From: Paludibacteraceae bacterium
GTDB lineage: Bacteria > Bacteroidota > Bacteroidia > Bacteroidales > Paludibacteraceae
Length of the DNA: 57,035 bases
Reading direction: 5' to 3'
Assembly: GCA_017391525.1 (NCBI GenBank)
Contig: JAFOYE010000024.1
Coordinates: 1-57,035 of the forward strand
Part shown: piece after piece, positions 1-6,383 of the stretch
How the letters are laid out: the number at the start of each line of letters is the position of its first letter
Numbering within the stretch: the first letter of the stretch is position 1
The notes under the pieces: generated by a model
Told to the model about the DNA's origin: nothing
Seen by the model: only the letters and a program-made list of their open reading frames with translations
Database searches by the model: none
Made by a program: the position numbers and the translations under genes

Positions 1-1659
1 AACTTTGCCATTGTGCACCTTCGTCTTTTGTCCAGTGTAGAGTTCTACGACCTCTGCGCCTTCCGCAAAAGTGTTGTCAAGGCAAATCGCTTGTCCTGCT
101 ATCGGTAGTACACGAATAACCACTGTATCATTATCGTTGTATCGTGCACAAGTATGCACATCTATCGTATGTTGCTTGCCTGTGCCAATCACGGGATAGG
201 TTTTGCGTATCTGCCCTAAACGCTGAAAATGTTGCAACTGATTTTCATTAATATCGCTCCAATCCATATCTGAACGAAAGGCTTGATCACTATCTACATT
301 GAAGCGCGCATCACTCAATTTTCTACCAGTCTCATCTCCATAAAACACTTGCACGGCACCTGGAGCCAACAATAGCGTGGTAGCGCAATCAATCATATTA
401 GACATGTCTGCATCGCGATGATACGAGTTGTTGAGATAGCTAAATGGGTGCCAATTCGTGTACATATTCAGGCTATCGGCATACGCTTGCCAAGTATATA
501 CTATCCCATCCAAATCGCCGTGCTTAGGGAAATAGAAATTGACCATACTACCAAATCCCGCACTTGCATATTCGGGTTTATAATCTATTGATGCGCAATC
601 GAAGTCGCCCGTCATATAAAAATCCTCTGTCCATTGGGCTGCGGCATCTTTGGGATGAGCCAAACGCCACTCTCGCAATGCCTCGTTGCAGGCGATATGC
701 AGAGCTTTCCAACTATCTATATGAACATTCTCAACAATATCACAACGGAAACCATCAATACCAAATTCGCGAACCCACGAGGCAATCCAATCTACTAAAT
801 ATTTTTGTACAGTGGCTTTTCGGTCTTTGCGTAGCACTCGTGCAGAAGGATTCACCCACGCATCATTCGCTTTGCCCTCTGCTTTCCATTTACGTTTGAG
901 AAACGCAGGGATACGAACCATCTCCGTACTTTCCTCTTTGAAGTCAGGCATACCAAACACCGTTGCCTCTAACGGATTATTCTCGTCCCAATGCTCATCT
1001 GGCATACGAATCCATGGACGGTCATACCAACCAGACCATGTCAATCGCTGCGCAAAGAAATCATCAAAACTCCACTCACGTATGTGTTCTGCTGCTTGTT
1101 GCGGGGTCAATCCCACTTCTGCAAAATCATACTGTATGGCATCTAATAGAGTCGGATAACCTGGATTATTCAAGTTAGCTCCGAGCATCACGCGTATTCC
1201 TTGTGCATGCAGTGTATCTACCAATGCACGAAACTCCTCTACTGTTCCATAGTTCTTATCTATTTGGGTGTAATCCAGTGGATAATAGCCATGATAGCCA
1301 TAGTGCGGAAAATCGTTGATTGAGCCACTGCCTGACATCCAACCATGGATTTGTTCATAGACATCAGTCATCCATACAACGTCCACTCCTAAATCGATGA
1401 AGTACCCCTCTTTGGCTTTTTGCAACATACCTGTGAAATCTCCGCCATGAAAGGTGGCAGCATTCAATTGTTCAGTACCATAATCAACGATGCGCCCATA
1501 GTTGATATCATTGGTGGTATCTCCATTGCAAAACCGATCAGTAATGACAAAATACACCGAAGCGCCGCGCCAATCAAATGTGTCTGCCGTGTTATTTGAG
1601 GCGAATAACGATATTGCGTTACAGACCAATACACTAAATAGAATGAATTGTTTCTTCAT
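1..1659 (-). CDS. MalS-like GH13 amylase-family protein, 3' end cut off
   Basis: Secreted member of the GH13 alpha-amylase superfamily; 553 codons are visible and the C-terminus runs off the left edge. The ATG at 1659 opens a signal peptide (MKKQFILFSVLVCNAISLFA). The order of blocks matches periplasmic alpha-amylase MalS: DVVWMTDVYEQIHGW, HYGYHGYYPLDY, GIRVML, GFRCDIVEN and LLLAPGAVQVFYGDE. Only the nucleophile block is ordinary (GFRCD, Asp at about residue 307, codon 739-741). Region I reads GANLNNPG where MalS-type enzymes have DVVMNH; region III reads MTGDFD where MTGE is expected (Glu to Asp); region IV reads NNSYHRD in place of SHD. Family assignment is firm; whether it hydrolyses starch is doubtful, and a binding or altered-specificity role is possible. 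A -7 box lies at 1763-1770. Confidence 0.85.
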   Translation of the reverse strand, partial: MKKQFILFSVLVCNAISLFASNNTADTFDWRGASVYFVITDRFCNGDTTNDINYGRIVDYGTEQLNAATFHGGDFTGMLQKAKEGYFIDLGVDVVWMTDVYEQIHGWMSGSGSINDFPHYGYHGYYPLDYTQIDKNYGTVEEFRALVDTLHAQGIRVMLGANLNNPGYPTLLDAIQYDFAEVGLTPQQAAEHIREWSFDDFFAQRLTWSGWYDRPWIRMPDEHWDENNPLEATVFGMPDFKEESTEMVRIPAFLKRKWKAEGKANDAWVNPSARVLRKDRKATVQKYLVDWIASWVREFGIDGFRCDIVENVHIDSWKALHIACNEALREWRLAHPKDAAAQWTEDFYMTGDFDCASIDYKPEYASAGFGSMVNFYFPKHGDLDGIVYTWQAYADSLNMYTNWHPFSYLNNSYHRDADMSNMIDCATTLLLAPGAVQVFYGDETGRKLSDARFNVDSDQAFRSDMDWSDINENQLQHFQRLGQIRKTYPVIGTGKQHTIDVHTCARYNDNDTVVIRVLPIAGQAICLDNTFAEGAEVVELYTGQKTKVHNGKV

Positions 1660-1762
1660 ACAATTATGTTTAATAAACTAAAAGTTTGTTTTGTAACTCT
1701 CTGCTATACATATTATTATTGCCTTTTTGGACAAAATGGGAGTTGTATTCCCAATTTGTCCG

Positions 1763-1770
1763 CAAATGTA
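1763..1770 (-). promoter_or_regulatory. Promoter of the GH13 gene (-7 box)
   Basis: On the minus strand the box reads TACATTTG (TAnnTTTG). A CTTG-type -33 box begins exactly 24 nt upstream. The leader to ATG 1659 is about 100 nt. Confidence 0.7.
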
Positions 1771-1843
1771 CTGTTTTTATTTGATATACGCAAGAGTTAG
1801 AGTGAAAAATATGTTCAATAAGCACAAAAAAGGGGAAACGTCG

Positions 1844-2109
1844 TTACATACATTCCTCTCTAATCACACCATCTACCAACTTCTCCAAGTCCTGCTGATA
1901 GTCCTCTTTCCAGGCGCTACGGATGGTGAGGAAGGGCGAGATAATATCACACTGTCCATCACAACAACTCGCTCACCCAAAAGCAGATAACTATTGTAGC
2001 ACATGCTGTTAGGGAGCGAGTACTGACTCTCAAAGAGGTCTAAGGTCGCATCATCGCAACCGATGTATTGAATTTTATTGCTAAGCATGTTGGTAAGATT
2101 TGAATCCAT
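1844..2109 (-). pseudogene. Remnant of flavodiiron protein (FprA family)
   Basis: Reading from ATG 2109, the first ~50 codons look like the N-terminus of an A-type flavoprotein / flavodiiron oxygen reductase: KIQYIGCDDATLDLFESQYS, then YNSYLLLGERVVVMDSV, which matches the family pattern (I.Y.G.DD..LDLFE.QY ... NSY.....K..V.D.V). Homology stops after MDSV. From there another frame is open to a stop at 1844 and reads like a genuine protein tail (SPFLTIRSAWKEDYQQD, then LEKLVDGVIREECM). I do not recognise that tail. The simplest reading is a deletion that fused the start of a ~400-residue flavodiiron gene to the end of another gene. A rubredoxin, the usual electron donor of such enzymes, is intact at 23624-23779. 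Confidence 0.55.
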
Positions 2110-2118
2110 TTTACTAAA

Positions 2119-2200
2119 ACAAAAATTAGGCAAAATTAAGCCAAAAATTAACGAAAATTATTTATTCACAACCAAAATTGCAGTTTATTAGAGTATATTA
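2119..2200. repeat. 80-bp AT-rich dispersed element, copy 1
   Basis: An ~80-bp stretch rich in CAAAATT/CAAAAATT words aligns along its whole length, by eye at roughly three quarters identity, with 31956-32034. Shared anchors are ACAAAAATT at the start, CCAAAAATTA in the middle and CCAAAATTG(C/T)AGT near the end. It directly precedes the flavodiiron remnant. Confidence 0.55.
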
Positions 2201-2565
2201 ACCAAAATTATTATTGAAACGGCTAATTGAACGAATTAGACGGATCAAAAAGCTTCTCTAATAAATACTATTCAAAATCCGTGCAAAAGAAGAAAGGATA
2301 TCATTACTTTTTTTGTACTCTGCAATAATTAATTCGTGCAAACTAGTTTGAATCCTATACGAAAGAAAAATAGCAAATTGCATAAATCCTACGGGCGCGA
2401 AGGATGAAGGAGCCCTTCGGGATATGGAAACGGAAAGGTAAAACAGAAAACGGAATTTTGCCAAAGACAGGATTGAAATTGCAAAATACACATTTTTTCA
2501 AATAAACATTTGCACATATCAAAGATTTTCATTACCTTCACAGCAAATTATCGAACAACCGCTTT
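2141..2565. other. Stretch without a gene
   Basis: The first part belongs to the 80-bp AT-rich element. The rest is AT-rich; no open frame in it has protein-like composition. A TTTG followed about 20 nt later by TACCTTCA (near 2510-2541) resembles a weak Bacteroidota promoter pointing at the small ORF at 2566. Confidence 0.5.
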
Positions 2566-2765
2566 ATGAGTGCTACTGATTACCTAAATAATGCACAAGC
2601 TTGGTTAGCTCAGCAATCTCAACGAACAATCGATTACCAATGGGAGATTCAGCATCACAACCAAATGCACAAGACCTACGAAACGTCCTTGTAGGTTTAT
2701 CTCGTTTTGAGCAGTTTTCAGAAGACGGTTTAGCCATTTTGTTATTGATGCAGATGTTCAATTGA
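2566..2765 (+). pseudogene. Small frameshifted gene, unknown function
   Basis: ATG 2566 opens a 42-codon frame (MSATDYLNNAQAWLAQQSQR, then IDYQWEIQHHNQMHK...) that stops at 2694. A second frame continues without a gap to a TGA at 2763-2765 and reads DLRNVLVGLSRFEQ, FSEDGLAILLLMQMFN, which has normal protein composition. Restoring one base at the cacaagacc stretch near 2670 (cacaaagacc) would join the halves into one ~66-residue protein. I therefore read this as a single small gene broken by a 1-nt deletion. I do not recognise the family; a sequencing error is the alternative. Confidence 0.4.
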
Positions 2766-2887
2766 ACTAGCATTTTTTCTTTCTAAAAGTGTATTCTGAG
2801 GACTTCTACGGACGCGGAGGATGAGGGGAGAATATATTCTCAAAATGTCCGTGGAAGTAAGGTGACAAGGTTATTAGGTGATAAGGT

Positions 2888-2930
2888 AAATCCGCATAAT
2901 CGATTGAAAAAGTATCGGTTATGCGGATTT
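2888..2930. repeat. 17-bp stem hairpin
   Basis: AAATCCGCATAATCGAT (2888-2904) and ATCGGTTATGCGGATTT (2914-2930) form a 17-bp stem with one T/G wobble around the loop TGAAAAAGT. There is no T-run, so it is not a classical terminator. It could be a folded RNA or a protein-binding palindrome. Confidence 0.7.
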
Positions 2931-2970
2931 GATATTTAATGGATATATAAAAACAAAGAGATCGTATTTA

Positions 2971-3021
2971 GGGGATTTAGGGTAAATGAAAAATACCCCA
3001 AATACCCTAAATACCCTAAAT
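2971..3021. repeat. Inverted repeats of ATTTAGGGTA
   Basis: ATTTAGGGTA at 2975-2984 faces two overlapping reverse copies, TACCCTAAAT at 3003-3012 and 3012-3021. The result is a short telomere-like inverted repeat cluster of unknown role. Confidence 0.6.
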
Positions 3022-3141
3022 GCCCACGCTATGTTTTCAAAGGAAGAGAAGTGAATGCCAGTTAATATCGGTTAATAGCGATAATGGTCGATTAGTACTA
3101 GTGATTCTTGCCAACAGTAGGTATATGGATGTGCTCTGAAT

Positions 3142-3185
3142 CACATAGTAATATTATAGTAACCACATAGTAATATCATAGTGAA
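3142..3185. repeat. Two tandem 22-bp repeats
   Basis: Two adjacent 22-bp units start CACATAGTAATAT and differ at three positions. Confidence 0.65.
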
Positions 3186-3229
3186 GGTCGCATACGAACC
3201 CGTTATGAACCCGCAATTGATAAGAAGAA

Positions 3230-4189
3230 TCAAGCTATCAGATACCAAGTATATAGCGCGAAGCAAAGAAGCATCACGGCACCACCTACTCTGCCGATCT
3301 TACCACGGAAGCCAAAGATCAAAGGGAAAGCAGCAGCGGCAATCATGACGGCATAGTCCACCAACGTGATATCCGCAGAAACCAATGGCATGACTTGTGA
3401 GCTAAGACCCAAGATCAGCAAGATATTGAAGATATTCGAACCAATGATATTGCCCAATGCCAGTTGGGTATTCTTTTTGCATGCTGCTGCCACAGAGGCT
3501 GCCAATTCAGGCAAAGAAGTGCCACAAGCAATCAGCGTGAGCGAGATAATCGCATCGCTAACGCCCCACGATTTAGCAATCACAATGGCATTGTCCACAA
3601 AGAAATCGCAACTCGTAATCAGCAATGCCAATCCGCCGACAATCTTCAAAAGCGCTTTCCATACTGGCAATATACATTGTATTTCCTCGTCATTCTCCCT
3701 TCCCTTTAGGGAGGGGTCAGGGGTAGGCTCATTTTTATCGCGAGCGAAAGAGTACCACATATAGCCCACGAAGAGGAGAATCAATATTAGACCATCGATA
3801 CAGTTGATCATAGATGGCGTGCCATTGAAGAAATTAAGCGCCAATAAGGTCAGCAAAACCGAGACAGCAATACAAAACGGTATCTCAAACGTCATATTCT
3901 TGCGGTCAATGGCAATCGGGAAGCAGATAGCCGTCAAGCCGAGGATACCCAAGACATTGAAGATATTGGAGCCCACTACATTACCAATAGCCACATCAGC
4001 ATTGCCGTTCAAGGCACCAAAGAAGCTAACCACCAACTCGGGCATACTAGTACCAATACCCACAATGGCGGCACCAATCACGAAATCAGAAACCTTGTAG
4101 CGGCGAGCCACAGAGACCGATCCTGCTACCAAAAACTCAGCACCAAACACGATGCCGACTAACGAGATGATAAGAATGAGGTATGACAT
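3230..4189 (-). CDS. Calcium/sodium antiporter (CaCA family, YrbG-like)
   Basis: Inner-membrane cation exchanger with the two inverted alpha-repeats of the Ca2+/cation antiporter superfamily: GIGTSMPELVVSFFGA followed by GNVVGSNIFNVLGILG, and ACGTSLPELAASVAAA followed by GNIIGSNIFNILLILG. The Glu of each TS.PEL motif is the ion-binding residue. I start it at ATG 4189 (MSYLILIISLVGIVFG), 319 residues, because the 15 upstream residues are hydrophilic and overlap a repeat cluster. The central loop between the two halves contains DKNEPTPDPSLKGREN; its DNA (3693-3731) is a copy of a GC-rich palindrome common in Bacteroidota intergenic regions. The loop can probably accept it without loss of function. 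It is transcribed alone. Confidence 0.9.
   Translation of the reverse strand: MSYLILIISLVGIVFGAEFLVAGSVSVARRYKVSDFVIGAAIVGIGTSMPELVVSFFGALNGNADVAIGNVVGSNIFNVLGILGLTAICFPIAIDRKNMTFEIPFCIAVSVLLTLLALNFFNGTPSMINCIDGLILILLFVGYMWYSFARDKNEPTPDPSLKGRENDEEIQCILPVWKALLKIVGGLALLITSCDFFVDNAIVIAKSWGVSDAIISLTLIACGTSLPELAASVAAACKKNTQLALGNIIGSNIFNILLILGLSSQVMPLVSADITLVDYAVMIAAAAFPLIFGFRGKIGRVGGAVMLLCFALYTWYLIA
3693..3731. repeat. Intergenic-type palindrome inside the antiporter gene
   Basis: The plus strand reads CCCTTCCCTTTAGGGAGGGG followed by tcaggggtagg: an inverted repeat (CCCT..AGGG) of the type usually found between Bacteroidota genes. A degenerate relative lies at 37445-37475 (ccccaaccccttcctaaaag...). 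Here it is read in frame as PTPDPSLKGRE. Confidence 0.65.
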
Positions 4190-4199
4190 AATTATATTG

Positions 4200-4370
4200 G
4201 TTTTAGTTCGCTCATTATATTCGCTGTAGATCACTCCGTTGTAGATCGTTCGCGATGCTCACTGTAGTTCGCTCATTACATTCGCTGTAGTCTACAGGGC
4301 TTTGCCCGATCTACAGCCACTAATCTAGTGGCGATCTACCAACTACAGCCTGAAAGGCGATCTGATATAG
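4200..4370. repeat. Linker-plus-palindrome mosaic repeat, cluster 1
   Basis: Linkers GATCTACAG/CTGTAGATC/GTCTACAG alternate with different palindromes: GGGCTTTGCCC, CCACTAATCTAGTGG and CCTGAAAGG. Related words (GTTCGCTCATTA, ATTCGCTGTAG) fill the left part. The cluster separates the divergent antiporter and lipoprotein genes. Confidence 0.7.
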
Positions 4371-4480
4371 TTCTTTCAAAATCTATGCAAAAGTAACAGG
4401 AAATTATTACGCAAGCATGAAAAATATGTTAAGAATTTATTAATTCGCAAGAATAGCATGGAAATATGCATATTTTTCAC

Positions 4481-4488
4481 TACCTTTG
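4481..4488 (+). promoter_or_regulatory. Promoter of the small lipoprotein gene (-7 box)
   Basis: TACCTTTG, a perfect TAnnTTTG, lies 26 nt before the GTG at 4515. The -33 position is CATG rather than TTG, so it departs from the pattern of the other promoters here. Confidence 0.6.
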
Positions 4489-4514
4489 CAACCAAAACAA
4501 AGATATATTCCATA

Positions 4515-4928
4515 GTGAAAGCATTGCGCTACATATTGCTCTTATTGCTTATCGGACTATATGCCTGTGAAGTCCCTGAAAAGAAGTTCTCCTATCCTTC
4601 AGAGCAGATGGGTGGTGTATCATCTATAATCAATGATATTTCGAATGACTACGCATACCGTTTGCAACAGCAACATGATTGGACAGATGCCATCACCTCT
4701 TACCAACTAAGTAGCAATAATCAAGAAAACCGCCTACGCACACGCCGTCACGAACGCATATCTAACTCATGGCAATTGCGTACAAATACACAGCAACAAT
4801 ATGCTGCACTACAATATCACGCCAACAGTATATCGCACATTATAAATCAAATAGTGGCAATATCACGCATCGTGCCACTGAATTTGCCTAAAGAAAAAAT
4901 ATCCTTTCCATTTCATAGTTTTTGGTAG
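4515..4928 (+). CDS. Small lipoprotein, unknown function
   Basis: Predicted 137-residue lipoprotein. I choose GTG 4515 because it gives a compact lipoprotein signal (VKALRYILLLLLIGLYAC, lipobox LYAC) just downstream of the -7 box at 4481; the longer frame from ATG 4458 begins before that promoter. The mature protein is polar and rich in Gln, Asn and Ser (ISNDYAYRLQQQHDWTDAIT, RTNTQQQYAALQYHANSISH) with long helical stretches and no domain that I recognise. It would be anchored in the inner or outer membrane facing the periplasm. It stands alone, with a repeat-bearing gap on each side. Confidence 0.65.
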   Translation: MKALRYILLLLLIGLYACEVPEKKFSYPSEQMGGVSSIINDISNDYAYRLQQQHDWTDAITSYQLSSNNQENRLRTRRHERISNSWQLRTNTQQQYAALQYHANSISHIINQIVAISRIVPLNLPKEKISFPFHSFW

Positions 4929-4971
4929 TACTTGGACTTATTAAAACGTCAATTAAGAAAGTATATACAAG

Positions 4972-5161
4972 TTGACACTTAATATCTCCTTGCCCTAATG
5001 GGCAGAAATCTAAATAAATCTTTTTGCCACACTTGAGCCACGCTTTTACGAGGTACTCCGTAATATATTACCACCGCTCCTCATTTCGCTTCACGCGAAA
5101 CTCGTGCGCTTAATCTTAAGTAAATGTGGCGGGAACAACACTAAGTGTCAATTGATATATA
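4972..5161. repeat. Element bounded by 10-bp inverted repeats
   Basis: TTGACACTTA (4972-4981) and TAAGTGTCAA (5152-5161) face each other around 170 bp without a gene. Inside, the 19-mer AGAAATCTAAATAAATCTT (5004-5022) recurs exactly at 40453-40471 in another gene-free region, so this is part of a dispersed repeat. Confidence 0.5.
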
Positions 5162-5202
5162 ATCAAAAAAGTGAGTGATTAACTATCAAACATAAAATAA
5201 CT

Positions 5203-5337
5203 ATGAGTGATTTAACAATGATTCTCCTTGCTTTGGGTATGGTAGTCGTCTTTATGGGGCCATTCTTTGTGATTAGCGCCATCAAAGACCGCAAAGAAGC
5301 AAAACAAAAGCAAGAAGAAGAGCAAGAACAACAATAA
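5203..5337 (+). CDS. Small single-pass membrane protein (44 aa)
   Basis: Forty-four codons from ATG 5203 to TAA. Residues 4-26 form one hydrophobic segment (LTMILLALGMVVVFMGPFFV), followed by a charged tail (KDRKEAKQKQEEEQEQQ). This is the layout of a small single-pass inner-membrane protein with a cytoplasmic coiled tail. It is followed 10 nt later by a strong terminator, which supports real expression. I do not recognise a family; small accessory subunits of membrane complexes look like this, but nothing nearby says which. Confidence 0.55.
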   Translation: MSDLTMILLALGMVVVFMGPFFVISAIKDRKEAKQKQEEEQEQQ

Positions 5338-5347
5338 CTTTAATATA

Positions 5348-5375
5348 AAAGGGTGTGCTGATGAGCACACCCTTT
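5348..5375. terminator. Bidirectional rho-independent terminator
   Basis: AAAGGGTGTGCT / GATG / AGCACACCCTTT gives a 12-bp perfect stem between the convergent small membrane protein gene and nadA. Confidence 0.85.
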
Positions 5376-5398
5376 ATATATAATTACGATCATACAAC

Positions 5399-6364
5399 TT
5401 AACTCATCTCCAACATTCGTTGGATAGGTTTGATAGCATCTTGGGCTACCTTATTATTGACTATAATCTCATCTGATTCTTTACGAAGACAATCATATAG
5501 TTTTTCGAGGGTGTTCATTCGCATATACTCACACTCATTACATTGACATATTGTCAAATCATCCATCACAGCAGGAACTGCAATAAACTCTACCTCTGGA
5601 CAAGCTTTTTGCATCTCGTGTAGGATTCCGCTCTCTGTAACCACTATATATTGGCTATGGGACGCTTCGCTATTGGATATGGGACGCTCTGACGAGCTAT
5701 GGGAAATAGCATAATTGAGCAATGCTTGGGTTGAGCCAATGACATCAGCATGCTGCAAGATAGATGCTTTGCACTCGGGGTGGGCTAAAACCTTAGCATT
5801 AGGATATTGCTCTTTGAGCGCAAGCAATCCTTCCTCAGAGAAACGAGCATGCACGTGGCAACCGCCATTCCAAAGGTCCATCTTACGACCTGTCATTCGA
5901 TTGATATAGCCACCTAAGTTTTGATCTGGACCAAAGAGAATTGGCTTATCCTCTGGCAACTGCTTCACTATCTTCAAGGCATTGCTACTAGTAACCACCA
6001 CATCAGTCAATGCCTTCACTGCAGCACTCGTATTCACATACGAAACGACCATATGGTCGGGGTGCGCAGCTTTCCACGCAGCAAGATCTGTAGCCTTGCA
6101 GCTATCTGCCAGCGAACAACCAGCTTCTGGCGCTGGAATAAGCACTTTTTTATTAGGGCAAAGGATCTTAGCTGTTTCTGCCATAAAATGCACACCACAC
6201 ATCACGATGATATCAGCATTGGTTTTAGCTGCCACCTGTGCCAAAGCAAGGGAGTCGCCAACAAAGTCAGCTACATCCTGAATCTCAGGGCGTTGATAAT
6301 AGTGCGCCATGATAATGGCATTCTTTTCTTGGCAGAGTTGACGTATTTGTTCTACAATGTTCAT
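5399..6364 (-). CDS. nadA: Quinolinate synthase NadA
   Basis: Catalyses condensation of iminoaspartate with dihydroxyacetone phosphate to quinolinate in NAD synthesis, using a [4Fe-4S] cluster. Family blocks are clear: AHYYQRPEIQDVADFVGDS, CGVHFMAETAKIL, APEAGCSLADSC, SYVNTSAAVKA, FGPDQNLGGYI, AHPECKAS, TESGILHEMQKACPE and QCNECEYMRMNTLEKLY. Cluster cysteines are those in VMCGVHF, HPECK and CQCNEC. Between LLNYA and YIVVTESG there are about 20 residues (ISHSSSERPISNSEASHSQ) where related proteins have about seven; the DNA there (5651-5713) belongs to the dispersed palindromic repeat family. No aspartate oxidase or nadC is adjacent. The start lies 19 nt after the nuclease stop, so it may be read through from that gene. 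Confidence 0.95.
   Translation of the reverse strand: MNIVEQIRQLCQEKNAIIMAHYYQRPEIQDVADFVGDSLALAQVAAKTNADIIVMCGVHFMAETAKILCPNKKVLIPAPEAGCSLADSCKATDLAAWKAAHPDHMVVSYVNTSAAVKALTDVVVTSSNALKIVKQLPEDKPILFGPDQNLGGYINRMTGRKMDLWNGGCHVHARFSEEGLLALKEQYPNAKVLAHPECKASILQHADVIGSTQALLNYAISHSSSERPISNSEASHSQYIVVTESGILHEMQKACPEVEFIAVPAVMDDLTICQCNECEYMRMNTLEKLYDCLRKESDEIIVNNKVAQDAIKPIQRMLEMS
5651..5713. repeat. Dispersed palindromic repeat in frame inside nadA
   Basis: Read on the minus strand, this stretch is CCCATAGCTCGTCAGAGCG, TCCCATATCC, AATAGCGAAGCGTCCCATAG: linkers (TCCCATA) around short palindromes (CTCGTCAGAG, CGAAGCG). The same words occur between genes at 23960-23985 and 27130-27170 (GTCCCATAGCGAAGCGTCC). 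It encodes the extra SHSSSERPISNSEASHS of NadA. Confidence 0.75.
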
Positions 6365-6383
6365 TATTTATAAGTTCAGAGGT

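Larger units (their letters stand above)
2766..3229. other. Stretch without a gene, several small repeats
   Basis: It holds the hairpin at 2888-2930, the TTTAGGG-type inverted repeats at 2971-3021 and the 22-bp tandem repeat at 3142-3185. No convincing reading frame was seen. Confidence 0.6.

Noticed and set aside
2258..2491. 77-codon open frame on the minus strand
   Set aside because: Composition is not protein-like, there is no promoter or start context, and it covers AT-rich gene-free DNA.
3366..3764. 132-codon frame opposite the antiporter
   Set aside because: Shadow of the well-supported antiporter gene.
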